Assembly: GCA_964030475.1 (NCBI GenBank)
Contig: CAXIPT010000012.1
Coordinates: forward strand, 970,827 to 1,034,826
Length of the DNA: 64,000 nt
Reading direction: 5' to 3'
Source: Tethya wilhelma
Taxonomy: Eukaryota > Porifera > Demospongiae > Tethyida > Tethyidae
Part shown: in pieces, positions 1-10,082 of the stretch
How the letters are laid out: every line of letters begins with the position of its first letter
Numbering within the stretch: the first letter of the stretch is position 1
Position numbers and translations under genes: made by a program
The notes under the pieces: model-generated
Told to the model about the DNA's origin: nothing
Seen by the model: the letters and a program-made list of their open reading frames with translations, nothing else
Database searches by the model: none

Positions 1-55
1 CATGTCTACTAATGGTATGAATGCATAGTGAACACAAAATTTAATAACAAATCAC

Positions 56-508
56 TTATTTCAGTGAAGAATCCTTTCCAACATTATCCCTTAGTACTGA
101 AAAGAAGCATTAGTGGTACTTGACCTTGCAGGTAAGTTGTTGTTCAAAATAGGGTTTAAGAAAGCACTTCACCCAATTCAAGATTCAGTATCAGCTGCCA
201 ATGCAACAAGTATTTCTCTAGTAAACTCCCTGACATTGGTGATGTCCCTGCATGTGAATATAATAATTATCATACATGACTATGCACATATAAATTATCG
301 TACATGCATCATCTTTGTCAATCTACTTACAGCTGAAATCTTGTGATTGGCCTCGGTACCATGGCATTAACTCATCCAAGGTTAGTAAATCTTGGCTTAA
401 TTGATCTTCAGTAAGACTACGCTCATCCACTGCACGTGAAGGTATAAAAACACTAAATAAAAAGAATGGCAATAAACAAAATAATATTGTAAAATTTGTT
501 GTCATCAT
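56..508 (-). CDS. Possible two-exon gene for a small secreted peptide
   Basis: Exon 1 is 508-331 and exon 2 is 96-56 on the minus strand. Exon 1 starts with ATG and encodes a hydrophobic leader (about residues 5-22, rich in F and L) ending near S-R-A, a plausible signal peptidase site. An acidic segment with the core LDELMPWYRGQSQDFS follows. A GTAAGT donor follows 331, and a pyrimidine-rich TTCTTTTCAG acceptor precedes 96. Joining them keeps the frame and ends at TAA (56-58), giving 72 residues. I recognise no family. It could be a secreted factor or peptide precursor, but there is no clear dibasic processing site in the acidic part. A similar core is encoded on the plus strand at 750-863, which argues that the reading frame is real. 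No transcript evidence, so moderate confidence. Confidence 0.45.
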
Positions 509-749
509 TGAATTGCATTTTAACCCTGATCTGCATTATATATTGGGTACTGACTCTGACTTGCAATTTTGCTATAGAGAATAAAAGTGGGCTAAGAGCC
601 ATAAGCCTTATGCAATGCATCATCTCGGCTATCATTCACAGGCCAACAGAAACAATTAATCTGTGATGTAGAATTGGACATGGTCAAGGTTATGGAACAG
701 AAAGGCTATGAATATAAACATCAAGACCCTAGAGGCTGGCTGGTGATGA

Positions 750-863
750 GAGAGTTCTGAGCCAAGAATAAACATCTGGCAAATGCTAAGTTTTATTTTG
801 GATGAATTGATTCCTTGGCACAAGTCACAACATGACTTCTCATTAATAGAGGTCACCATGTGA
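750..863 (+). pseudogene. Exon-like block related to the secreted peptide at 56-508
   Basis: The frame ending at TGA 861-863 contains FILDELIPWHKSQHDFSLIE, which aligns with the core LTLDELMPWYRGQSQDFSLL of the minus-strand gene next door (spliced product). In-frame TGA codons at 744-749 close the frame upstream and I found no convincing leader exon. It is either the last exon of a diverged paralogue in opposite orientation or a broken copy. Confidence 0.35.
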
Positions 864-1242
864 GTGGGTGGGAGTTCAGGAGTTTGAAATAGGGTTCGGA
901 ATGGCTCTTGTCCACCATCGACAACAGCAGCTAAATTTTTTTATATCATTAATTCATAAAATGTTTTGAATACATGATAAAGCATACTGAAGGACATAAA
1001 TTGTTCAGATAGTTTCTTTTATTGCTTGCTTTTACTCACCAGTGAAGTTCCTTGACTGATAGTTGCAATACCACAGATTTCGGTCCCTTTGATTTCTCTA
1101 CCTGTGGTACACTACAGAGAGGGCTCCTATAGTAGGAGTCTAGTATTGACTTTAAAGTAGGATATATTCTGGTAGATTCTGGTGTAGGCTTTATAAATAC
1201 ATGATAGGAGTCTGGTAGGTCCTATTGTATAGTCTTAATTGT
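864..1242. other. Non-coding, AT-rich
   Basis: No ORF, repeat or recognisable element seen, apart from short degenerate direct repeats around 1125-1215 built on 'taggagtctagta/taggagtctggta'. Confidence 0.4.
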
Positions 1243-1500
1243 ACAAGAATAAAAAACATTAAAAATGTAATGAGACACAGGAATGGCCAAATAATAAAAA
1301 AGAAAGCAAACAAGTGGAATGGCTGTTAGAGAATCCTTCTACGGGCTGCATGTAATAGTCTTTTACTTTGTCAAGTCCTTCATTTTGCCCACAGGAAGAA
1401 TTCTTTGCACACTCTAACAGCCATTCCACTTGTTTGCTTTCTTTTTTATGATTTGGCCATTTCTGTGTCTCATTACATTTTTAATGTTTTTTATTCTTGT
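1243..1500. mobile_element. Fold-back MITE, family B, copy 1
   Basis: The left arm (1243-1335) is nearly the exact reverse complement of the right arm (1405-1500). The outer tips read acaagaataaaaaacatt and its complement. The loop (about 1336-1400) differs from the other copies at 20076-20342 and 27299-27564. No coding capacity. The DNA just outside the right tip (1500-1545) resembles the flank seen beside the other copies, so the full repeat is longer than the hairpin. Confidence 0.8.
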
Positions 1501-1739
1501 TTGCTCTCATTTTTTCATAATTCTATCAATGAGTTTGTGCCATGTGTATCAGTGTGCGATTGTGTCCGACTGAATGTGTGATAGTACATGTCCCAGTGCT
1601 AGCTTACTGAATTTGCAGGACCTGGCATCACTGCAGGCGGAGCAGTGGCATTACAAAACTTTGTTGCCTTCAGTGCTAAGTTGCTTATTCAATAGTAGCA
1701 AGAAAGAAAGGTAGATAGAGTTCACTGGTCAGATAAGCT

Positions 1740-2238
1740 GTGGATTCTAAATAACGCACACTTGCCTATGTGGAAAGAGTCGTCAACTTGACCTGAATTC
1801 CCAAGTAATTCATGAATGTGCATGAGTTTAGAAATTAATGGCAGCCATATGGAGAAGGCGCTTTCTGTCTTGTATCTAGCGACTGTACGAGAGACATGAA
1901 AAACCGATGCCAAAAGTGCCTGAAGACAAAGATACCAAGTTTATTCGTTTAAGAATCAGCTTTTGAAAGCGAGCGGTCTCTGAGAAAAGCCTTGCCAACA
2001 TAGAAGAAGAAAAAGAAGAAGATGGAGAAAATTGGAGGTTTGGCATAGTTTAGTTTGGTACTTTAGCGATGGTTTTAGGCCATTTTTTAGGCTTGTTAGA
2101 AAGAGAATGAGCTAAATAGCAGCTAGAGAAGCCTTTTAGTGCCAAACGCTCAGTTTTTGCAGAGTTATTTGCGTGAATATTTGTATTGCGCTAATGGGGC
2201 ATCTGTGCCATTCCTGTGTACAACCGTACTGGGAATAC
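1740..2238 (-). mobile_element. Non-autonomous repeat, family A, copy 1
   Basis: About 500 bp, with the palindromic tip at the right end (here partly eroded, around 2225-2238). It shares with the copies at 7206, 9412, 23900, 26472 and 29070 the blocks 'gccattcctgtgta', 'aatatttgtattgcgctaat' and a GAA/CTT-rich centre. The left end carries a block around 'aataacgcacactt'. No protein coding. The two ends are not inverted copies of each other. Confidence 0.7.
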
Positions 2239-2725
2239 TGGCCTGGCCCACATGTATAATGACTAACTTTCTTATCATATGACTATTTTGTTTTTAAAAA
2301 AGTTTAATCCCCAATTAAGTAGCATTTATACTTAACAATAACGAAAATTGTACCATAACCAATAATTTTATCTGTAAAACAGAGAAGTACATATGTGCCT
2401 TTTGAGTGGTCTTGAAAGGATCAAGAATTCAATCTTCAACCATTTCACAGCTAGTAGTATTAGTACAGTAAAGACTGTCATTACTTGAGGAGAACGGGGA
2501 ATTAACTCCAAGGGATATCGTTTATACTCATGGTGAGAAAACTGGTCTGACCAGTTTATAGATCCAGGGAAACTGGTATCTTATTGGACACAACCTATAC
2601 CACAATCTCCCCATGTTGTGAGAATTGACAATGTGTATGTGATTTACATGACAAGGTGTGCTCTGTGGCAACATACTGTATGGGTAAACAGACAGAGCTT
2701 GACTACACTGTGAATGTCAAGCTGT

Positions 2726-2775
<50 letters not shown>

Positions 2776-4709
2776 TGCGCGTGCGTGCGTGCGTGTGTGT
2801 GTGTTATAATTTTTGTTTCAGGCCATTCAGGGACCTCTTCCCGTTTCATTCTGATTGTTATACCATGTGGTATATAGCCATGGCTCCTCAAGGCTTGGAA
2901 AAAGAATATGTATATGGCTGTGTGGTTAAAGTATATTTTGATGACTTTCTACGTATTGCATAATATCTGAGAGACAAATGATTGACTGTAGAACAGTTTA
3001 GAAATTCTTCTAAATTGGATTAATTTGATAATGCTTGAGAAGAGCCTGACTGACACCTTTGTATTCAATTGCGATACTATTCAGGATTTGCTGAGATGGT
3101 ATTATGGTCGGAACAACATAGAATTTGTTTAGCTAGTGCTTAAAGGCTGCCAGTTGATTCAAAGCTATTGAAGATTATCTGTTATCTTCTGTGAATAATG
3201 TGGAATATTAAATTTTATTTGCTATTCATCTAGCAGCCGGCATTTTGAAAGTGGCGTTTATAACTCACTAAATCAATTAATACATACTCCCTGTATATAA
3301 TGGTTTGTGGACTTGCTGAGTGTAGTGTAGCATTATGATTAGCTTAGTACTTGGTATAGGTACGTATATTGATAGTATGGCTGTTCAAACACGTATATTT
3401 TCTTGAATTTGTACATGTACAACATAAAGAGGCATAATTATAATGCAGTAATTTTCCAAACAACAATTTAGTCCATCCATAGATAATATAGCAGGGGAAC
3501 GGGATTGGAAACGAGCTGTTTTTCACACTGATTTAACCGGATATAATATATTAAACCCCACCATCTAGATCCTTGTGTTCTTTAGTATAAGCTGTAAGAG
3601 AGAATATTATAATACCTCTCTTCATGGACTAAAATAGACTAAGCCAAGGTTAAAAGTATACAGTCTTCACCAATATTAAATTTATCAGTAGGATGTCAGA
3701 GATGTAGATAAAATGTTGACAATATGATGAACTTGGACCGGGCCCTGCAATGCAACATGGTGTGTTTCCAGTGTCCAAAGTGTACTGTGGCTTCAGAGAT
3801 GTGCAACAGACAACCATGTGTATCTAGTTGACTCTGATTTATGCAGAATGAACATAAAATGTAACAATCAAGTTTAATGCCGGACAGTTCACTTAGTTTT
3901 CGTTACAGTATTATAGCCACACATACACACCAATGGAACAGGGGAAAAAAAGAGATCCATCTTCCACGCTCACAACAGACTCCATTATTTGTTTGAAGAG
4001 CATGCTGTACACCTGTAGGACAGATCAAAGTACTAGCTCTTGATATTGATATATATGCATACATGCAACTGTTGCTGCATTACTGGTCTCAATTTACCGT
4101 ACAAGCTGAAGAAAGTCACCCAGTGCCAAAGTAGATGTATGTTGTTGGCCAAGATATGAAGCCTAGGTCATCACCTTCTACAGCAGGACCACACAACATA
4201 CCACTCAAAATTAACATTTGGCCAATAGTACCATAGATAACAGGTGAAATAAGGCTTGGCTACACAAAAAAGTAGCCAGTGCCAAAGTTCAAACCTCCCC
4301 AAACATAATATGGCAGGCAAAACTTTGAACAGAGCACTATGCTTCCCAAAGCAGGGCCACATATTTCCCAACTTAATTTTATAGCCAAACTGCAAGAAGG
4401 GAAGTTGGCCTCACTCTAAACACAAATAAGTCTGTACTACTTTGAGAACACGAACTGCTTACTTTAACAGAGAGGTACTCATTGGAAGTAATAAAGTAAG
4501 TAGTCATGCTAACTTACCAGCTAACTATGGTCTTGTTTCTTTCAATTACCATGTTCTGCTCCAAGGCAGCTTCTTCTCAGGCAGTGGTAAGATCAACCCA
4601 ATCAATACAGTTAAGTGTGAACGTTTACAACTTGCAGTGCACCCACCTAAGTTGTACATTTCAATGCGCTCACGTGATCCATTTCCAATCCCATTTCCCT
4701 GCTATATTA
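2239..4709. other. Non-coding stretch with one microsatellite
   Basis: Long AT-rich sequence with no supported coding region. The short open frames here have no splice context or motif. The only clear structure is the GT/GCGT tract at 2727-2804. Confidence 0.5.
2727..2804. repeat. GT / GCGT microsatellite
   Basis: A run of GT units, then GCGT units, then GT units again. Alternating purine-pyrimidine throughout, so able in principle to adopt Z-DNA. Short ORFs over it (Cys/Val or His/Thr repeats) are artefacts. Confidence 0.95.
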
Positions 4710-4928
4710 CCGTAAATCTTCTAAAAATTCGGCGCAAAAAAATTAAATACGTTCGAGCTTTGCCGAATTTTTAGAGATTATTCATCGCATGTGCTACGTG
4801 CGCATGCTCAATTGCATATGGTAGTATATACACATGACGACCTTTGCCGAAAAATTAGAGGTAAATTCAATAAATCTGGTAAAGGGTGCCGAATAATATG
4901 AGGTGACAAATTTTTAGAAGATCTACGG
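4710..4928. mobile_element. Small MITE with 20-bp terminal inverted repeats
   Basis: Begins ccgtaaatcttctaaaaatt and ends with its reverse complement with one mismatch (aatttttagaagatctacgg). No coding capacity. It lies only three bases from a second, different MITE at 4932. Confidence 0.8.
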
Positions 4929-4931
4929 ATA

Positions 4932-5088
4932 TACCGTATAGCTCCAAATTTTCGTGGTACAATATTTTCGTGAATTTCGTGATTTGACAGTATATCACGA
5001 AAATTTTCTCCACGTAAATTTAGAAAACCGTATATCAGCAATATAATTTCAGAGATCGTGATTCACGAAAATTTGGAGCTATACGGTA
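4932..5088. mobile_element. Palindromic MITE with TA-bounded tips
   Basis: Begins taccgtatagctccaaattt and ends with the exact complement aaatttggagctatacggta; further internal inverted copies of 'cacgaaaatt' are present. The tips are bounded by TA, as expected for Tc1/mariner-type target duplication (inference). A relative with similar tips lies at 41961-42189. Confidence 0.8.
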
Positions 5089-5624
5089 TGGTCCATCTGG
5101 CTCAAAAGTTTTAGTGTGGTGATCCAGAACTTTTCCAGCTGATTGATTTCAGTTATGGATGATGGTTTATCAATTGCCAGTACTATAAGATTGTGAATAG
5201 AATGATCTTTTAAGGTTGAAAATGTTTGCATGGAAATGTAGGTTTTTTAGTAATGTTTGTATGGTGGTGGTTTATTCTTACATTTAGTTGTTTTGATGTT
5301 TTGATTGGTTATTTACATTTTATGCAGGTGATGACTAGATTTGGTGATTTACAATTCTTATTGGGTAGGAGAGTTTGATACAAGTGCTAGTAAATTGTGG
5401 ACTATACAGTTTAGGTGCTTGCATGTTGCACATTGGGGATGCCCACAAGGTCAAGTAAAAATGGTTCTCTCTTGTATATCTGGCATGGTTATGAGATATA
5501 GTGGTCCAAGGCTAGACTCAGTCGTTCAATAGGTACTTGTGATTGACTAAACAAGTACATTCAACTAGTTCCAGTCGATATAATGTGTAGCCTTTGGGTG
5601 AAGGTATGTACCATCGCTTTGTAG
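5089..5624. other. Non-coding
   Basis: No supported gene or repeat seen. Confidence 0.4.
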
Positions 5625-6885
5625 TTAAGCCTCGGCGCGTGCGTAGCACGTGCAGAGGGTTACGGTAGTCGTTTTGTGTGTGTGTCTGTCTGTCTGTCTG
5701 TTACTAGATTATCTGAAGAATGACAGCTCTATGGTCCAAATGAAAGGTACTTACGTTCATAAATCGAAATTATCTAGAAATTTGTTGTGTAGAATCTTGC
5801 AAAACGCTGTAGTTTCTGAGATTTGAGGCTTTTGTGCTTCTCTGAGCGCTTAGCTTCGAAACCGCACCCATTGATCACGCCCCATGTAGTGTGCGTTATC
5901 TAGAAACAACAGCTTGAATCATGGAATGGAGTTTGGCAGGCTGGCTTTTGCTGCTTGGACAGTACAGGTAAGTAACTCAATGATTGCAAGTTGAATTAAT
6001 ATAGCTTTGTGTAGAAGTATCTCGAGCTGAGCATTAAAGTGCAAGTACTAAGTACTACAAGCATCAAAAGTATATTCAATGAATCATCAAAATAGCGGTT
6101 TAAATATAACTAGGTTAACCACAGGTCAATTGCAGCAGGCTTGAATTTGCTAGGCCGCTTACACCTCTCAGTGGACCGTGCTGGTCATATGTCATGCATA
6201 CATGTGAGTGCGCCGAGGCTTATGCACCTTGGTGCTTTCATTGTCTAGGTTGGAATTGGTACGTGTACACTCTTCAATTATTAGTCCTTTGTATTGCGAT
6301 CTTGGTTGATTGGACATAATAGTGGAAGTATTGATAGAGCTTTTGTGCTTTCTAAAAAGTTTTAATATCCTGACTATTGGATATTGGTGAAAGGGAACAT
6401 AGGCCCTTTGTAAACAGTAATGTTTATAGTCAATGGAGTGTATTAGGGTAAAGTGTAGTGAGCTGTGGAAGTTGTCCAAATTAGTGACAAAGTTATTTTA
6501 CGTATGGATGTCAGGCCATATTATTTAAAGATGTCATCAATATAATGAACGAATAGAATTGGTTGGTTGGGTATTAAGATACATGGCATCTTTTAATTGA
6601 TTCTAAATAACACACACTAAGAAATGTGCGTGATTAGCAGGTGTGTCCTCGAAGCTTAGTGCTCAGAGACACTGAAAAGCCTCAGATCTCATGAAGTACA
6701 AGGTTTTGTTGAATGCTGCGTGTAATTTTTTTTAGTTAATATCGATTATTTTACCTTGGTATGCCGCTTTGGAAGACTGGGCCTTCCGTTCTTGAGATAT
6801 AGAGTGGACAAAAAATCTGTCAGACAGACAGACATACAAAACGACTACCGTAACCCTTGCTTTGCATTTGCGCGCCAAGGGTTAA
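5625..6885. mobile_element. TTAA-bounded fold-back element, about 1.26 kb
   Basis: Left end TTAAGCCTCGGCGCG, right end (complement) TTAACCCTTGGCGCG. Inside both ends is the shared block gggttacggtagtcgttttg followed by a GTCTGTCTG run. Arms of roughly 250-300 bp are partly inverted copies. A third copy of the tip (gcgccgaggctta) sits inverted at about 6213-6225, so this may be two nested elements. TTAA boundaries suggest a piggyBac-like transposase in trans (inference). No transposase inside. Confidence 0.65.
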
Positions 6886-7205
6886 AAATGGTATAAAAGG
6901 GGCTTCTGAGGCTCAGTTAATCACATACACTGGCATCAACCAGTAAGTAGCCTGAGTAGGTCTGTTACACCAGCAGAGTCAAGCACTAATTGAAGTCTAT
7001 GTTCAATTGATTTCATACACCAGCATCATCCAGTTGATCAGTTACATCAGGAGCTGATGAGTCAATGCTCACTGTGAGTCATCTCATACACCAGCATCGA
7101 CCATACACATACATATTTATAAATAATAAAAATTAATAATTATTACACTAATTTTGACAGATCACGCATTGGAAGTCCAATCGGGTGTAGTGGGCAAGTA
7201 CAATA
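6886..7205. other. Degenerate short tandem words
   Basis: The word 'catacaccagcatc' and close variants recur several times between 6920 and 7110. No coding signal. Confidence 0.4.
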
Positions 7206-7500
7206 CAGTACAGTAGTACTGTGTACATAGGAATGGCACGGATGGCCCATTAGCTCAATACCAATATTCACGTAAATAACTCTGAAAACTAAGCACTTGG
7301 CACTAAAAGGTTTCTTAAACTACTATAATTTTAGCTCTTTTCTTTTTATAATTAGCCCAAAAACATGGCCTAAAACCATCACTACAGTAACAAACTAAAA
7401 TATGCCACATCTCCAATTCTCTCCATCATTTTATTCTTCTATGTCAAAAATATGGCATATGTTGGCAAGACTTATCTCGGTGACCTCTCGCTTTCAGAGG
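7206..7500 (+). mobile_element. Family A repeat, copy 2, 3' truncated
   Basis: Starts with a variant palindromic tip (acagtacagtagtactgtgt), then ggaatggcacggatggccca and the rest of the family A order as far as the CTT-rich centre and the block before 7500. The distal half seen in the other copies is missing. Confidence 0.7.
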
Positions 7501-7599
7501 GGACAAATGCTTCCTGTGCCCCCTCCCCCCCCCTCCCTGCGCCACTGTGGTTAGCTGTCGGCTGAGACTTTCTACACTTAATACAACATTGAGGTTGGT

Positions 7600-7965
7600 G
7601 GTTGACCAGGGTTTCTTATGTTTTCCTCTACAACTTCAACCGCTATCTTATTTGTTGGATCTCCCCTAACAACAGTTTGTTGCATTACTCTGTCTGACCT
7701 TCATCACGCAACCTTTAAGAGTGTGGTCAGCTTGCCGCTACTCAGATAGTTTTGCATCCTTGATTCTGACAAGTCCACTTCATCGTGTAATGCTTTATAA
7801 TCACAATTTGCTGCTAGGTGGTAGAAATCGGCAAGAAAGTCTTTTTATGTTTTAGTTTTCTCTTTGTCAGCGGCTACAAACTCGTAAACTGTATTGCATC
7901 TTTTTTAAAATAGCTCTTGAATTATGGGATTGTATTTCATGATTTCATAGTCCTTTAAGAACGAG
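7600..7965 (-). pseudogene. Degenerate gag-like fragment of an LTR retroelement
   Basis: On the minus strand one frame reads ...FLADFYHLAANCDYKALHDE... (coding bases about 7842-7762), the pattern of the retrotransposon gag segment (FITDLYxLAxxCxFxxLHDE type). It is preceded by a motif like CNTVYEFVAADKEKTK and interrupted by stops. No intact ORF. Identification rests on motif similarity remembered from the Ty3/gypsy-type gag domain. Confidence 0.45.
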
Positions 7966-8385
7966 GTGAGCATGCGTACACCAGAGTATTTATTTGAGCC
8001 TCTTCCAACTTTCTGGTCAGATCTGAGGCCTCTCAAAGCGCCTTTTTCAGTGCTGTCTTTTCAGGTTTGGAAAAATCAAATTTGTCTATGGCAGGAGTTC
8101 TATACCATCTTGCTCGCTTTGCCAGTTCAGGTATCCCCGCTACACTGCCGCTGTGTACTAGTTCTTAACAACAGGGCATATGTCTCAGAAATACCATGGT
8201 ACACACATATATGTCCCCACAAATAATTGATTATATGAATACAAAGTAATATCAAACACACACATTACATAATCCATAGTCTTTACACTACAACAAAATT
8301 AATACAGTTGATATCTAACTCAAGACAAACCACTAAACCTGTAATAACTCCTCCTGCTTGTCTGACTTCCATACATGCAAGCGTA

Positions 8386-8417
8386 CTGTCTCTTATACAC
8401 ATCTGACGCGCCGACGA
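8386..8417 (+). other. Residual Illumina Nextera (Tn5) adapter sequence
   Basis: CTGTCTCTTATACACATCTG followed by ACGC-GCCGACGA matches the reverse complement of the Nextera read-1 transposase adapter, with one T missing. A further 11 bases lead to an n at 8429. This is a library artefact, not biology, and it marks an unreliable join. Confidence 0.95.
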
Positions 8418-8499
8418 AGATAGGGTTCNGTCAATGGTGTGCTTCAAGTAACATCTTGTGGTGAGCCATACATGAGATCAATTGGTAGCTTTACTTAAT

Positions 8500-8950
8500 G
8501 ACCCAACATAATGAAGAATGAAGTGAATTCAGTTGAAGTATGTGTTGTATATCGTGCGTACCATGGGTAGTTGAGCTTCCCAATCAACCATAAGTATCCA
8601 GTTGAATCATTCATATGGTGAAGTTTTAGTTTTGTGGATGTGAAGCAATTGACAAGTTTCATGGAGAAGTTCAGATTCAAATTGCTTGCCTTGATCCGAG
8701 TGCAGCTTTTCAGGTGGTGAAAAGGAGTGCAGCTTTTCAGGTGGTGAAAAGCGCCAAATAATCGTCTACTAGCTTCTTAGCAAGAGACAGGGCGTCCTGG
8801 CCCCTGGGGCAGGCGTCACAAGTGAGTAGCTAGTTGTGTACATTTCGTGGCCAGTAGAGACCTGAAAGGCCAAAGAACTTCTAGAACAGTATAATGTAAC
8901 TTTTGCTCAGATTAATGAGCTTTACTGCCCACAAGTGGTTTCAGATGTGA
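8500..8950 (-). pseudogene. LTR-retrotransposon integrase fragment
   Basis: Minus-strand bases about 8716-8612 encode PPEKLHSDQGKQFESELL followed by HETCQLLHIHKTKTSPY, the integrase core block around the second catalytic Asp (HSDQGxxFES). Further upstream on the same strand (about 8900-8770) are SGLYWPRNVHN and CDACPRGQDA, resembling the end of the H2C2 zinc-binding region. The part between them that should carry the first catalytic Asp is missing. After TSPY there is a stop where the HPQSDG motif should be. Dead Ty3/gypsy-type remnant. The gag-like fragment at 7600-7965 lies on the same strand but downstream, so the two are not one collinear element. Confidence 0.6.
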
Positions 8951-8999
8951 ATCAGATTTTTGGCAATCTGTACTAGAAAAATTAAACCTGTAAAATACT

Positions 9000-9220
9000 A
9001 ATTTTTGCCATGAAATTTATCATGGCTTTATAATTGCATTTTCATTGAACTCCCCATGAAATACCCATGAAAACTTAACTATTCATGGGACAATACAACA
9101 AATTCTCCCATGGTTTACCCATGAAATCAAACCCATTAAATATCCATGAAAACTGTGTAAATATTAACCAAGAAAATTACCATGATTTTCATGGTATATT
9201 CATGGTTTGATTTAAATAGC
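9000..9220. repeat. Cluster of 'CCATGAAA / TTTCATGG' words
   Basis: The word catgaaa or its complement occurs many times at irregular spacing (for example catgaaat, ccatgaaaac, ttcatggt). No coding frame and no fixed period, so it is not a simple tandem repeat. Confidence 0.6.
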
Positions 9221-9411
9221 ATGCATGACAATATATTGATCCCAAATCTGCATGCCTGCATGCGCAGCTGGCCATGCAAACGTATGGCCCATGCCAGGAT
9301 CATTAATATCAATATCACATATATGCATGCTCATGCCCTTTGCTATAGTAGCTATCAATGCATTTCTATAACATTATTGTAGTTAATAGCTCAGTCTTTA
9401 GTGGATATATT

Positions 9412-9886
9412 CCCAGTACGGTAGTACTGGGTACACAGGAATGGCACGGATGGCCCATTAGCGCAATACAAATATTCACGCGAATAACTCTGCAAAAACT
9501 GAGCGCTTAGCACTAAAAGGTACTATTAAGCTCTTTCTCTTTCTAATGAGCCCAAAAACATGGCCTAAAACCATCGCTAAAGTAACAAACACAAACATGC
9601 CAAACCTCCAAATTTCTCCATCTTCTTCTTCTTCTTCTTCTTCTTCTTCTTTTATCTTGGCTCAAGTTTTCTCAGAGACTATTCACTTTTAGAAGCTAAT
9701 TCTTGAACGAATGAGCTTGGTTTCTTCCGGGACAGTCGCTTTTTCCATCGGTTTTTAGGGCCTCTCATTGAGTAGCTAGATACAAGGCCAAAAGCGCCTC
9801 CTCCATATGGCCGCCATTAATTTCTACACTCATGCATAATTCATTAGCTTCTAGAAAATTCGAATTGACGACCCTTTCGGGGCTGA
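9412..9886 (+). mobile_element. Family A repeat, copy 3
   Basis: Starts with the full palindromic tip CCCAGTACGGTAGTACTGGG, then the conserved ggaatggcacggatggccca, a CTT-repeat centre (9624-9652), and the distal block 'attagcttctagaaaattcg' to about 9886. Close to the copy at 26472 over its whole length. Confidence 0.8.
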
Positions 9887-9894
9887 CTAAAACA

Positions 9895-10013
9895 CGGACC
9901 GGACCGGACCATACGGACCGTATTTATGTAGTTAATATACGGACCATGGTCCGTAAAAAAGGATAAATTACTATTTGACGGACTTGGCAATGGTCCGGTC
10001 CGGTCCGGTCCGG
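9895..10013. repeat. CGGACC / GGTCCG inverted array
   Basis: Three CGGACC units at the left (9895-9910), further CGGACC and GGTCCG words in the centre (CGGACCATGGTCCG around 9942), and four GGTCCG units at the right (9991-10013). The outer arrays can pair in a stem. It lies 70 bases upstream of the first ATG of the MULE gene, so it could be part of its promoter or terminal region (inference). Confidence 0.7.
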
Positions 10014-10082
10014 AATAGGAATGGACCAAAAGTGTGAATAGTAGTGAACGAGAAGTGAGCAAGTGAATATGAGTAGTAAATT

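Noticed and set aside
2656..2963. Cys/Val- and His/Thr-repeat ORFs on both strands
   Set aside because: They are translations of a GT/GCGT microsatellite.
7600..8950. Gag-like and integrase fragments as one LTR retrotransposon
   Set aside because: Both are on the minus strand, but the order is integrase before gag, an adapter artefact lies between them, and no LTRs are seen.
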